From contig NC_034409.1 in assembly GCF_002078875.1 (NCBI RefSeq), positions 106,812,935-106,876,934 of the forward strand: DNA of 64,000 nt, in the 5' to 3' direction. Under the pieces are notes generated by a model. The model was given only the letters and a program-made list of their open reading frames with translations, ran no database searches and was not told where the DNA came from. The position numbers and the translations under genes are program-made. This DNA is from Numida meleagris (Eukaryota > Chordata > Aves > Galliformes > Numididae). Below are positions 9,829 to 21,598 of the stretch, in pieces. Positions within the stretch are counted from its first letter, which is position 1, and the number at the start of each line of letters is the position of its first letter.

Positions 9829-11007
9829 CAGCTGCACTTCTGCTTCCAGAGCACTGACCAATGTCACTACGTTTGATATTGATTTTCCTGTATTTATGAA
9901 TTCACCTTCACTCCTGTCCTCACAAATATATATAGTTCCTTTATAAGGATATATAAAGAATAATCAAAGACCTCCTGTTATTGTGCTTGCCCAGCAAACT
10001 AGGCCTAAAAACTCTGAAAAAAAGAGTGCAAAATACCATCTAGAGAAGAATCAGATAAGCTCAGTGATGGGACCTTTTCAGGATTGAATGTGAAAAGGAA
10101 TACAGTAATGCAGCACCCACTGCATTATCTATAGTACATTAAATTCAGTTTATTTTATCTTGCTGTGTATCATCTGTGCTCTGCAGTTCTGTTCAGAAAA
10201 TGCAGAACTATGCGTTCAAAGTTGAAAGTGAATTGGAGAAAACAGAGTTTTAAACATCAAAGTGCAAAGACTATTGGAAGCCCTTGGGAAAGTGTGAGAA
10301 ATGATTTAGGATTAAGACATAACCACATTAACTGGACGATTCTGCTAAACTGATTAGCAGTGAAATTAGCTACATTAGCTTTTCCCAATTTTAGGTTTCA
10401 AATTGACCCAAATGATTAATTTGGGCAATTCGTACATCTCAGAGCTATTGCTATTTCTGAAGTCTCACTGCAGCCTACAGGTGCTGTCACTACACCAGTC
10501 AAACATTGCCTCTGTTCCTTTTTTCAAGCTCTCTATGCAGCCGCAGGGGCTGGAAATACTGGGCTTGATTCAGCCATCCAGACCTAGACAAAATAGATGG
10601 TAAAAATTGCCTCTTGCTCATCTGGCAGGGGAATATTTCATAACTGCATGGGAACCAATCGTTCCCAACAGCTGGGATTTCCTGCCCTGCCACTCATTTC
10701 AGCAGTGACTCACTGTGGACTGTGTGCTGCTGAATACAGCCCCTGAATGATGAAGAGACTCCTTTTCCGTCTCCCAGAAAGGACCATTGTCCAGCATAAA
10801 ATGTACTCAGCTGCACTGTCAGCAATGATGCCAATGTGAACATTTCAGCTTGCACATAGTCTTCCCTCAACACTGTGCTGTCCACTTTTTGAAGATCACA
10901 TCCCCCAGACAGTTCATTTCAATGTCCTGACTTCTGAATAACAGTAATAACTATTTTGTTTATGAGTGTGATGATGACATTAAATATATCCTGACAAAAC
11001 TGGTGAC
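9829..11007. other. non-coding stretch
   Basis: No gene or repeat recognised. The DNA is AT-rich with short chance frames. The ataaaga and tatatat stretches around 9925-9960 are simple AT-rich DNA. Confidence 0.45.
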
Positions 11008-11326
11008 CATAGAATCATAGACTCATTTAAGATGGAAGGGACCCTCAAAAGCCAACTAGTTCTACTCCCCTGCAATGAACTGGGACACCTATAGCTAGAT
11101 CAGATTGCTCAAAGCCCCGTCCAGCCTGACCTTCAGTGTCTCCAGGGATGGGGCATCCACCACCTCTCTGGCCAACCTGTGCCAGTGCCTCACCACCCTT
11201 ATTGTAAAAAACTTCTTCCTTGTATCCAGTTCCTTGTCCTATCACAACAGATCCTGCTAAAGAGTCTGTTCCCTTCCTTCTTACAGTCCCTCTTTAGATA
11301 CTGAAAGGGCACTCTCAGGTCTCCCT
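11008..11326 (-). mobile_element. CR1 LINE 3' fragment (minus strand)
   Basis: Read on the minus strand this is a CR1 3' end. The tail atagaatcatag is at 11008-11020, followed by the UTR, the codons for the 'FYNKGGEALAQVGQRGG' region and an upstream remnant with 'gagagtgccc'. It is 5'-truncated and diverged. Confidence 0.85.
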
Positions 11327-13849
11327 GTTGGAGATCTGCTCACTGAACATAGCAAGTAAAATGGTAAAATGCCTGAACTGTTATGGATCCATATAAGTTT
11401 ATCATATCAAGTACTACCGCAAAGACACAAGGCCTCCTGCAGGCAAAGCAAACATAGCAGGAGAGAGTTCAGGCATTGCTTTCAAGACACCCTTAGTGGT
11501 CTGCTAACGAGACACCAAATAACTCTTTGGAGCTCCCTTCATGTGACATCCAAGCACCAATGATGCCAGGCAGGACACTGGCAGCTCCAAATGACAACCC
11601 TACATGATCTGACTCACTCTGAAAAAAAAAAAAACCTCTGTCCTCCACTGCTAACAGCCTCAGGCACAGCACTTGGTGCGCACTGATGAGAAACCAGCAA
11701 AACTTATCTCAGAGCTGATGAAATGCTACCATGAACGATCAGGTTCCCAGGATGCTGGCACCTCCATGCTGCAACTCCGTCCTTCAGTGAAAATGTCCAT
11801 GCCCTAACCCAAATCAGCCAGAACCATGAGCATTTTGGGCCTCTCTAGATCACAACACCGATATCATTCACATCTTATGAGAGGTCTACTACAAAATGTT
11901 CATCATCTTTTGAAGAACCCTGTGTTCTTTTACGGAGAAAGAAATCTCAGATCACTTCTCAGCCCAGGTGTTCCCTACAGCAGCATCATTTTGCTCACAC
12001 TGATGAATAAAAGAGTCTTCTCATGCAAAACAGTTCTGCGTTGCAGATTAGCTTCACAAGAAACATCATACAAGCTCAGAGCTCAGGTCAGTAATCATAA
12101 AGTTTGGATAAAAAACATATTTTACAATACTGTTCAAACATAATAAATACCTCAGGCAAAATTTTCAAATCTGTCAACTGACTAAAAAATGATGTCCCAT
12201 TAGAGGCTTCCAAACATGTTACCTCTGTCATTATTGTACCTTAGGAACAGTAATTGTTTCTCAGACATGGAGCCACAGGAAACACAGCCACAAGCCATAT
12301 CTCCATTCATCACCACTCTCCATACAGATTAACATCAACCATTCCCCTCCCACCTTGGCAATTTCAAAGGTGCTCTCTAGGAAATTCAAGGCAATAGAAA
12401 GCAGTTCCTATTTCTTACAAGGGAGACAGTATCAAAAACCTCTGGTAGCAACAGAGCAAGAAGATTAGTAAAACTTTACTACAAAGAAAAAGGGGAGAAA
12501 ATCTTAGCTGCACTGTTGCTAGCTCTGTTTTATGAAGATTTGTGTCCATTTCAGCTGGAGTAATCTTAAAGAGACATTAGCATACATTAAAGCTGTAGGA
12601 AAACATTCATTAAATTGTAGATCAAAAAGCTGTCATTGGCAGATGAAGCTCAGGTTGAGGCAGCCACATGCCTCCATCTTCACTGCTATCCATCAGTATG
12701 GCTGCACTCAGTGTCACTCAGCACCTGCAGTAATTTGGTCCCTGATGTCAGGCTGAAATGTCTGGGTGATGCTGCTGGGGATGACAGTGCTGCACACTTC
12801 CTGGTTCCTTTTGAAGTGGTAAATGGAGGGAGCCACCAATAACTGCCACATGAATTATCAGTCCTGGCTCTAAATTGCTCAGCTTAGCACTCTTGCAATC
12901 ATGCTGTCTGCAGTGGTATAGATAGGGGAGAAGACTATAATCTGTTATTATGAATTTTAATGTAGTGATTTATATTTACACCCAAGCTATATTCCGTACA
13001 ATTGAAATGAATTTCTAATGCTGTATTATTTGCTGTTTTCCATACTGTTTGCCATTCCATTCAGATTTCCTTTAATAATGTATTTTTATAGGCCTGAACC
13101 TCTGCAAGTCTCCTCTGCCAGCTCCACTCTCTCGCAGACAGGAGTGATGCCTCACAAAGACCCATGATCAGGACTGACCTTGGGATTGCCCTTTCCCCCT
13201 GTTCTCCCCAGGCTGGCAAAAATCACAGCACTAGCTGCAAGCAGCCCTGAATTCTTTGGCTTTCAGTAGCCTATCTAGGATTACCCTGACATGCATTTTG
13301 GATGTTTAGTTTCTTTTGTATTTGGCCATCTCTAGAAAAGGAGTGAAGCACCTCTTCCTAAACCACAGCTGGAAGCATCAGCACACTTACATGAAGCCTC
13401 TCAGCCCCAAACCTCCCGATCAGCGCGGCCATTGCCTCATCAGCATGGCCATCACGTCCCTCCCATCTCTGTGCAGGTGCACAGACGAGAATGCTAAAGG
13501 TTGCAAAGAGAGGCAAGTTTCCTGAAAGCATCCTGCTGCTCCCTCCCTGCCTCATGACTGGCATGCTTATGATACCTCCTGTCAAGTGTCATTTCCCTGT
13601 CGCCCTCCATGCAGGTTCCCTTCTTGATCCTGGGATGGAGGCACACAAATTAATAGCAACCGGCCCTCCACGCTGTCATCTTGTCACCTTCCTGGGACTC
13701 GCCACTTCAATTAAGCCCTGGAATGGCTCTTCCTGTTGCTGTCTTGCATCCCTCTCCCTGAGCACATGCTCTTCCCCCACCCTCCCTGTATCTCCTCCTT
13801 CATTTAACAGCAGCAGAGCTGCGTTCTATGTGGGGTAAGCTGCCTCCAA
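11327..13849. other. non-coding stretch
   Basis: No gene or interspersed repeat recognised. An A13 run lies at 11622-11634. The region is moderately GC-rich around 13380-13830 but stops are frequent and no family is recognisable. Confidence 0.45.
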
Positions 13850-14437
13850 GTGTACGGTGTTACATTTGAGTTGGAGCAATCCCACATTTGAGTACAGACT
13901 GGGAGAAGAACTTACTGAGAGCAGCCCTTCAGAGAAGGGTCCTGGTGGACAAAAAGCTTTACACAAGCCAGCAGTGTGCGCTTGCAGCCCGAAGACCAAC
14001 TATATCCTGGGCCACATCACAAGAGGGATGGCCAGCGGAGAGAGGGAGGGGATTGTCCCCCTCTACTCCGCCCCCATGAGGCCCCATCTGGAGTACTGCA
14101 TCCAGACCAGGGGCCCCCAGCACAAGAAGTAGTGGAGCTGTTGGAGTGGGTCCAGAAGGAGGGCACGAAGATGCTCAGACAGCTGGAGCACCTCTCCTAT
14201 GAAGAAAGGCTGAGGGAGCTGGGCTTGCACGGCCTGGAGAAGAGAGGGCTCCAGGGGGACTTCATTACAGCCTTCCCATACTTGGAGGGAGCTGTGGTGC
14301 CCCATCCCTGGAGGCACTCAAGGTCAGGTTGGATGGGGCCCTGGGCAGCCTGAGCTGGTGGGAGGCAGCCCTGCCCATGGGCAGGGGTTGGGGCTGGGTG
14401 GGCTTTGAGGTCCCTTCCAACCCAAACCCGTGCAAGA
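13850..14437 (+). mobile_element. CR1 LINE 3' fragment with internal deletion
   Basis: The left part encodes EYRLGEELTESSPSEKG and, after a frameshift, the QQCALAAR and [19 protein letters not shown] blocks of the reverse transcriptase C-terminus. At about 14275 the sequence jumps from 'TAFPYLEG' straight to the 3' part (gctgtggtgccccatccctgg), so the stretch that normally encodes the 'RFRLDI..FFT' region is missing. It ends in gtcccttccaacccaa. The 3' part is of the same subfamily as the copies at 33.8 and 34.8 kb. Confidence 0.9.
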
Positions 14438-15807
14438 CCAACCATTCCCGCGCAGATTCTTCACTCTGACGTCATCCCTCATTGTGAGGCCCTGCTCTTC
14501 TCATACAAGGAGTAAAAATCCTTTTGACCAGGTGGTCGTTGCAGCTGCTTTGTCATATCAGCTAGGACTGCTTCACATGTGCCCCTTTACAGATGCTGAG
14601 TTAACTTTTCCAAGTAGCATATGGAGAAATGGGTTCAGGCTTGTACCATGAATCCAGGATAACCAGGATAACCAACCTCCTTTCTCCAAGAAAAGTACAC
14701 CTAATTTGACCTGCTGTATCGAGTCTATTCTTTTACCAAAAGACCAGATAAAAAAGGCACCAAAATAAATGATCTGACAAAGTACAATGTAAGGAGTGCC
14801 CCTGTATATTTAGAGGTGACTCAGCAAGCAGCCCAACAATACTGTGTGCACATAAGTAGTTTTAAAGCTAAATAAATATACAGAGAACTTTCTGGAATGT
14901 TTCTGAAGCTGGTGTCAGAGCCTTGGAAACATCAGTGTCAGGATATAATTCACTGTACACTGCCACAACAAAACAAACGCCACAGACGGAAGCAAAATAT
15001 GTTTGTGATTCTACAGAATATGGAAATAATACACATGGAAAATGGAAATCTTCCTAGCCATCTGGAACCTGAGCATTTGCCATCAATATTAGATCCAGAA
15101 GCACCGAAGCTAGCTAGCATTTTGCCACTGCTTTCAACGAGGCCAGGAATCACACACAGCCACAAGTGCTCAGAAGGGGAAGCGCAGCGCTGGAGGGGCG
15201 GAAGGACTCCCTCTCTGCTCTCAAGAGGTGAGGGGTGTGCAGCTGGCTGGGCAGCTTTATTTATGCACATGTTAGATGGTAGGAGAGGGGAGGGAGAATA
15301 AAAAACCAGTGTTTTAACTTTGTGTTCCTCTGATTATATAATTCCAAAATTCCTACCAGAAAAAATGTTGTTATATGTTATCTATAATATATGCCTCAGC
15401 AAGTCAGCATTCAACAAAAGTTGAAAATTTGGAACTCACTGCTTAAAGTGTGTTATTTTGTACTTTGTCGTGGAAAAATCAGCATTTCATGCAAAGCACA
15501 AGATAAAATCTCTTCTTTATACACAATGAGGGCATACTTCCCTTATGCTGATCTTCCAGATGGAATGGCCTGTATTTAACAAAGAACATGAGTGTTATTG
15601 AACTGTTAGTGTAGGCTCAAATCTCAGAGAATGCAAAACTCTTGTTGGGAAGCATGTGGCTTTTCTATAGAACTCCTCCAAGTTCATCCAGAGCTTCTCA
15701 AAATATCTTGAAAGTTCTCTCCTTCTCATTCCCTTAGCTTCTAGACCAGCTGTTGCTCTTCTGAGGTGATGTGGATGGTAACTGCAGCTTATGATTAAAA
15801 CGGGGAA
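14438..15807. other. non-coding stretch
   Basis: No gene or known repeat recognised. The short GC-richer patch at 15150-15295 has open frames on both strands but no recognisable protein. Confidence 0.45.
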
Positions 15808-15882
15808 ACAAGGGGTTGAAACTAGATGATTTTTAAGGTTCCTTCCAACCCAAGCCATTCTATGATTCTACGATTCTAAAAA
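15808..15882 (+). mobile_element. very short CR1 LINE 3' tail
   Basis: Only the last part of a CR1 3' UTR is present: ggttgaaactagatgat, gttccttccaacccaagcc, then the attctatgattctacgattct tail. It is an extreme case of 5' truncation. Confidence 0.85.
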
Positions 15883-16555
15883 TCTAAAGCAGTCCATGCC
15901 TCAACCTTTGTAAGTGAATTTCTTACCAGGTGGGAAGGTGGCAACGTGAAGTCTGGGTATGTTCTCAGATGATCTGTTTTTGACACTCATGGTAGGATTC
16001 AGCTGCAAGTGGAAGTGGGTATCATTTAGATACTGCCCCACCAGGAAACTGCATGCCTCTTCTAGAGTTGCATTGTATCCACCAGCTTCTGGCTGCTATT
16101 TTGGATACTCTGAAGAGTCTCACATGGCATTACTTGCCTGCGCTTAGGTGACACAGTCACAATCTCTGATTCACTCTTTGACAGAGATGGTCACAAACAG
16201 CAGGGAAAATCTCTCTTCTAGGTCTGTTTTGCAACTTCTCAACCAAGAGCAAACCTATATCACAAAAAAGAAGCATAACATTTCTTTGAAAACTGTCTAC
16301 TGGTCAGACACCAAAAAAAAACCCACAACACTAAATGAAATACCAAGATAGGTTGGTTTACACTCAAATTATTTCATTAAAAGTATCCTAATTGTTTACA
16401 ATTAAGGAATACTATAATTACATGAAGACAAGTGAGCACTCAAATATCACCACTGTCCCTTTTCAATTTTTGGGCACCCTACAGTCCTTTCAATATGTGT
16501 GGAGGTGGTGGATGTGCAGTAAAAGGCACACTGGCTCCTAGTACACACTGCAGCA
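15883..16555. other. non-coding stretch
   Basis: No gene or repeat recognised in this interval between two CR1 fragments. Confidence 0.45.
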
Positions 16556-16978
16556 TAAAATAATAAGAATCATTAAGGTTGGAAAAGACCTCTAAGATCA
16601 CTGAGTCCAACCACCAACCCACCCCCACCATGCCCACTGACCATGTCCCTCAGTGGCACATCCACACGGCTCTTGAACACCTCCAGGGACGGTGACTCCA
16701 CCACCTCCCTGGGCAGCCTGTGCCAGTGCCTCACTGCTCTTTCTGAGAAGAAACAGTTCCTAATATGCAACCTAAACCTCCCCTGGTGCAACCTGAGGCC
16801 ATTCCATCTCATTCTATCTCTGTTACCTGGGAGAAGATGCCAACCCCCCACCTTGCCACAGCCTCCTTTCAGATGGTTGTAGAGAGCGATAAGGTCTCCC
16901 CTGAGCTTCTTCTTCTCCAGACTGAACAATCCCAGTTCCCTCAGCTGCTCTACATAAGACTTGTGCTCTGGACACTTC
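16556..16978 (-). mobile_element. CR1 LINE 3' fragment (minus strand)
   Basis: The minus strand encodes [48 protein letters not shown] and [20 protein letters not shown], followed by a CR1 3' UTR with 'tggttggactcagtgatctt'. A minus-strand open frame (16573-17433) continues past the CR1 into unrelated DNA; that upstream part is chance. It is closely related to the copy at 32857-33022. Confidence 0.92.
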
Positions 16979-17749
16979 ACAGAGAAGTAAGCCCCACAGC
17001 AGGCTGCACGTGTGCTCCAGGGAACCTTCCTCTCATAGAGCTCAATAGCCTGAGTAACTGAAAAGCTGTGGGAGAAGGGCCTGTGGGAGGGAGTCAGACA
17101 CTGCGGGGAGCAGCGTGAGGCACACTGAAAGGAGGAATCCAAGCGTGTGCAGTGAGCGTGAAGGTGATAGAGAAAGACATTGTCTCTGTGCAGCCTCTCT
17201 GTAAGCAGCTGCAGGCAGGCAGACCTGGTGCTCCTGCAAAGTGTCACTGCAGCAATAAGCTCAGCACAAATCCTAGAGTCCCCTCCTTTGCAAGCAGCCT
17301 GCAGGTGATGATAATGCCTGCCTCTGCAAGGCAGGAGTTGGGGGAGGGTGGGAAATGCAAGGACAGAGATGGAGACAGGTGAGGTTTCAGTAGAACATAG
17401 TGTTTGCAATAGCTGTGGCAGGTAGAAAAACACTACTGGCAGAATTCCAGCAGAAGATAAACATGCTTCAGGTTTAGGGAGATGAGTAAGCCAATATTGT
17501 ATTCCTTTGGTTAGAAGGACTCGGAGGGAAAGATCTAGGAATGTCTTGCAGGGGAGAATAAAAGCATGGGATAAGCAGCTAAGCCATAGAAAAGGGTCAA
17601 ATATTAGATGTGGGGGTGAGAGGAGAGGAACAGCATGAATTCTTGTAAAGAGTTGTAATAATCAAAACATTGGCAGAGCCTTAACTAGGCAGCCCTGCTG
17701 GGTGCCCAGATAATACAGCTGATTTTAATTGCTGATGTGTGCATTTTAT

Positions 17750-17834
17750 GTCATTTGCCTGATTCACGGCCCTTTTATGACTGTTCCGTTTGACCACAAA
17801 TCAACAGACAGTCATAAAGCATCACGCAAATGAC
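17750..17834. repeat. nested inverted repeat, potential 85-nt hairpin
   Basis: Outer arms GTCATTTGC (17750-17758) and GCAAATGAC (17826-17834) are perfect complements. After one mismatch, TGAT (17760-17763) pairs with ATCA (17821-17824). Inner arms TTTATGACTGT (17774-17784) and ACAGTCATAAA (17808-17818) are also perfect, with a 23-nt loop. The stem has a 10-versus-2 nt asymmetric bulge. Several TTTTATG/CATAAA motifs lie in and around it. It may be a folded RNA or a symmetrical protein-binding element; neither is shown. Confidence 0.6.
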
Positions 17835-20800
17835 CTCCTCCCTGAACAGGCTGTGTTATTTTTATTGATATTCAATATTTAGTTTTTAATGGAGATGGAT
17901 GGATAGGCATAAGGGCAGCAGCAAGATGAGGCTCAGAGAAACTGTTTTGAAATAAACAGGTTGACAAAATAGAAAAGCAGGAAGCCAGAGACAGGAATAG
18001 TCAGGGAGGTGCCTGCCACCAAGGTAGGCAGAAATCATCTGAAGGCAAACTGCTTGGGAGCAGCTGACAGATGACAAAACTGTCAGGCAATGAGAAATAC
18101 AAGTATGAAATAGGAAAAGGAGGACCAAAGAGGCTGAAAAGGAAAATCGTTTCATAAACAAATGCCATGATTTCACATTTCCCTTCCTCTTCCCCATCAA
18201 TCTGCTCCCTCCCACCTCACCCTGTTTTCATGTCGCATGGTATAAAAGGTTTGATTTCAGCACTAGTATGCTTCACATTTTCAGATGTAGCATTGTTAGC
18301 TGGAGGTCTACCAGAGGATGCATATTGCTTCTCTCCCACCTGCTGTTCATTTCATAGACTGCAATCAGTACGCAGTCAACACCTCTCTTGTTTATTATGT
18401 GATACAGCAGGAAATTTCATTAGATCTGGATTGTACTGGACCAAATTCCACACATCCCAAGTTGTGCTAGTGGGTGAGGTAGGAGTCTTCTGTGCAGCAC
18501 AAGCACCCCACATAGTCCACACATCTCAGAGACTGATTTCTTTCCCACACATACACCTTTGTACTGTATCACATTGAATTCCTTCACATTGCCTTGAATA
18601 ATTGCTTCTACACTCATTGATTCACTCATTGTGTAAGCTTATCCAAGAAGCTCGTGCAGAGACCAAAACTCGCATCTGTTTCTGTAGAACAGGAAGAAAT
18701 GACAAATGCACTGTCAGATATTTATCATATCTGTAGTACGACACAGGAAGTAGATGTTTCCTTTTGTCACGGAGGAGGTATCTAATGCCCTGACTAGACT
18801 GCTTTGGACACAGGGCCAAAGCCGCAGAGCTGCCTAGAGCTGATACCAGCTAATGCTTCCAGTCTCACCTAGAAGCATCCACAACTCACATACGCATATC
18901 TAAGTTCCTAAAATTTTTACTTAGAAAAGCCTTCCAAACATCAGCTTCATGGAACACGTGCTTTTGCTCCACAGATCTTTCTGTATAGTTAATGCAAAGA
19001 CAAAGGTCTGGCAGGACAAACTAGATACCCCTCTGTTAATCTGGGATATACTGGATAGGAACATTGTGCATGCATGGTATAAGCTGGGACAAAACCCCAT
19101 TCTCCTGCAAAACATCAGTTTGTGCACATGACTAAAATGAGAAAAAATATGTCAATACTCTTCAAAAGTCCCAACGAAGAGTACAGGTTTCACAGCCACA
19201 CTGGGCTTTCATAGCCATCTAACAATACAATAGCTTCTACTGAAAGGTTCTTCACGCCATGTCAGTACACGGGACATGTGCAGGTACACTGGCCCTTCCT
19301 AGAGGCAGAGGGCACTTCCAACTAGAAATTCCAGACAAAATTAGGAATTCCTTCCTGTGTATGATTTCCAGAGACTGCATCTTGGGGATCCAAAAGAACA
19401 GCAGTTTTCACTGGCTTTTTAATCTTTCTGTAATGCCAAGCTTTTACCACTGGCCAAGCCTCATTCTTCATGCGAGCAGTACGCCAACATAATCTTGCGT
19501 CCGTTTTAGAAATAGGAACGTTTGCTAGTTTTATATTTCACTTCCTGCTGATGTGAAATTATGACTTCAGCTGTAAGATGGCCCACTCAGTTCTCCACTG
19601 GTGACTCATACTGTCTCATACACAAATGTACTAAGTTTACATGCCTGTCAGTGACATCTCTAAGTGACCACACTCCCCAAAGTCAGAAATAAAATCTAAA
19701 ATACATTCTTCAAGCAATTGTAGCTAGCAGTGTCTGATTTGCACTCTTTTCTCATGGAGTACAGATAGGAGAAAATTTCTGCTCAGAGACATTCATCAAA
19801 CTCATGACTGAGATCTGAACTGGGAATCTGAATGAATACCAATACAAAAGACTCAGTAAAGCTTCAAGTGATTCTGTTTCAATCTTCTAGGATTATTTTT
19901 AAAGAATTGCATTCAAAATGTTGCATTGCTCAACCAAACAAAAAAAAAAAAATAGAGTCAGAACAAAAGGAACCCATGAAACAATAAATCTGTTTCACTC
20001 CTTACTTGTGCTTGGCTTTTGTTATGCAGTCAAATACTCTGATCCATAACCCTTCTCTGTGCAGGATGAGAAGGCTAAGCACACACAGTAGTGAAAGCAA
20101 GATGCAAGAACTGCTTTAAGTCAGATCTTTCTAGCTTTGATACTCTTTAGACATAAATTGATGTGGGGAGGTTTGGAGTTAGCTGAAAGGGACCATCCCT
20201 GCTGCTGTTTCCACAGCGTCCTGCACTCTTATCCACTGCAAAGTGTAGCAGTGCACTAGCCCGTCTTCTTATGGGGAAAATAAGAATGGGTAAACATTAC
20301 ATATCTTCTTTGGTTAGCATGGAATATCTCACAGGGAGCTGGATCAAACTACCTACTTAGTTCCTTACCAAAGACAACATAGTGCTTCTGACCAGACAGC
20401 ATGATGGGAAGTCAAATAATGTGGAATGGATATACCACATGTGAGGACAAAGAGTAAGGAATGATATAAGAATGAAAAGAGTAGAACAGAGATAATGAGT
20501 AAACGCCACTTGCATTTTTTCACGAGAAAGTTGTTACTTTAGACAGGATGGTGGACATCATCTGGATGTTTTTCTGAGGTCACAGGCCTCCATTCCCTTT
20601 CCCACTGAGGCATGTAAGTATGAGTGGAGAACAGGAAAGCCTATGTACCAGATAAAAAGGCACCTAGAGCCAGACCTAAAGCAGCACTGTTATCCAGTAC
20701 TGGTACAGTCCATGACTCTTCCTTCAAGAGACAGCTGCTGCAGAATCTCTTTTCTACCTCCTGGAAGCAAGTAACTCCCACTTGCAGGCCTATGGAGTTC

Positions 20801-21567
20801 CATAAATTTCTGAAAAAGATACCCACCTTGCTTCTGAAGACAATCAGATTTGGCCTTATTCTCATTTGTGAGTAAATAAGACAATAAGATGTATCAAATT
20901 TGGAAATAATATCCAGAAAGTGAACCTGTTTACACAGAAATGATACCTTCACTGACAGCACTGAAGTTAGAAGGACTTCTACGAGAAAGTGAAAAGGTTA
21001 TTTTGAGGATCCTGCCTTCTGTTGGCAAAGCATTCCAGAGAAACCTCAGAGTTGGAGAGAACAGCTGAGCAAAACACTTGAAGAGTTTGTATGAAGTGCT
21101 AAAAACTAATTTGTAGCACCCAGGCGTTTGCAACCTGCTCACCCTGTGACAGCTTGCACTCTCCAAGAGCTTGTGCACAAAAACAGCCTCCCTGAAGGTC
21201 ATGTCTGCAGAACAGCAAGCTGTTACCTGAGAAGGTATGGAGAAACTCTCCTTAGGAAAAATAGTGTCATAAAAAATAATCAACCTGCTGTACTGGAGGG
21301 GCTGGCTGCACTGCTTCCCAGGTCAGTTATGAAAACCACTTGTGACAAACTGACTTGCAAGGCTGAAGCATGGCCTGTAGTGAATGTTCTGCAAATCCAT
21401 TTTGTAGAATTGGATACTGCGCCCGTTCAGGGAAGACACATGGGTGACTCGTAAGGATCTGAGGTGAGAACATAAAGGTCCCTCTGTGACAGTGAGGACA
21501 AACCAGGTCATAGCCAAAAAGCTGGTTCCTTAACTGCTTTCATGTAGGCTTTTTCAGAAATAAAAAT

Positions 21568-21598
21568 TAAAAAAAAAAAGAAAAAAGAAAAAAAAGGT
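21568..21598 (+). repeat. A-rich simple repeat
   Basis: An almost pure adenine stretch interrupted by single G or T bases. No retrotransposed sequence was recognised upstream. Confidence 0.8.

Noticed and set aside
16979..17433. Upstream half of a 286-codon minus-strand frame.
   Set aside because: Only the part below about 16978 is CR1; the rest is chance open sequence joined to it.
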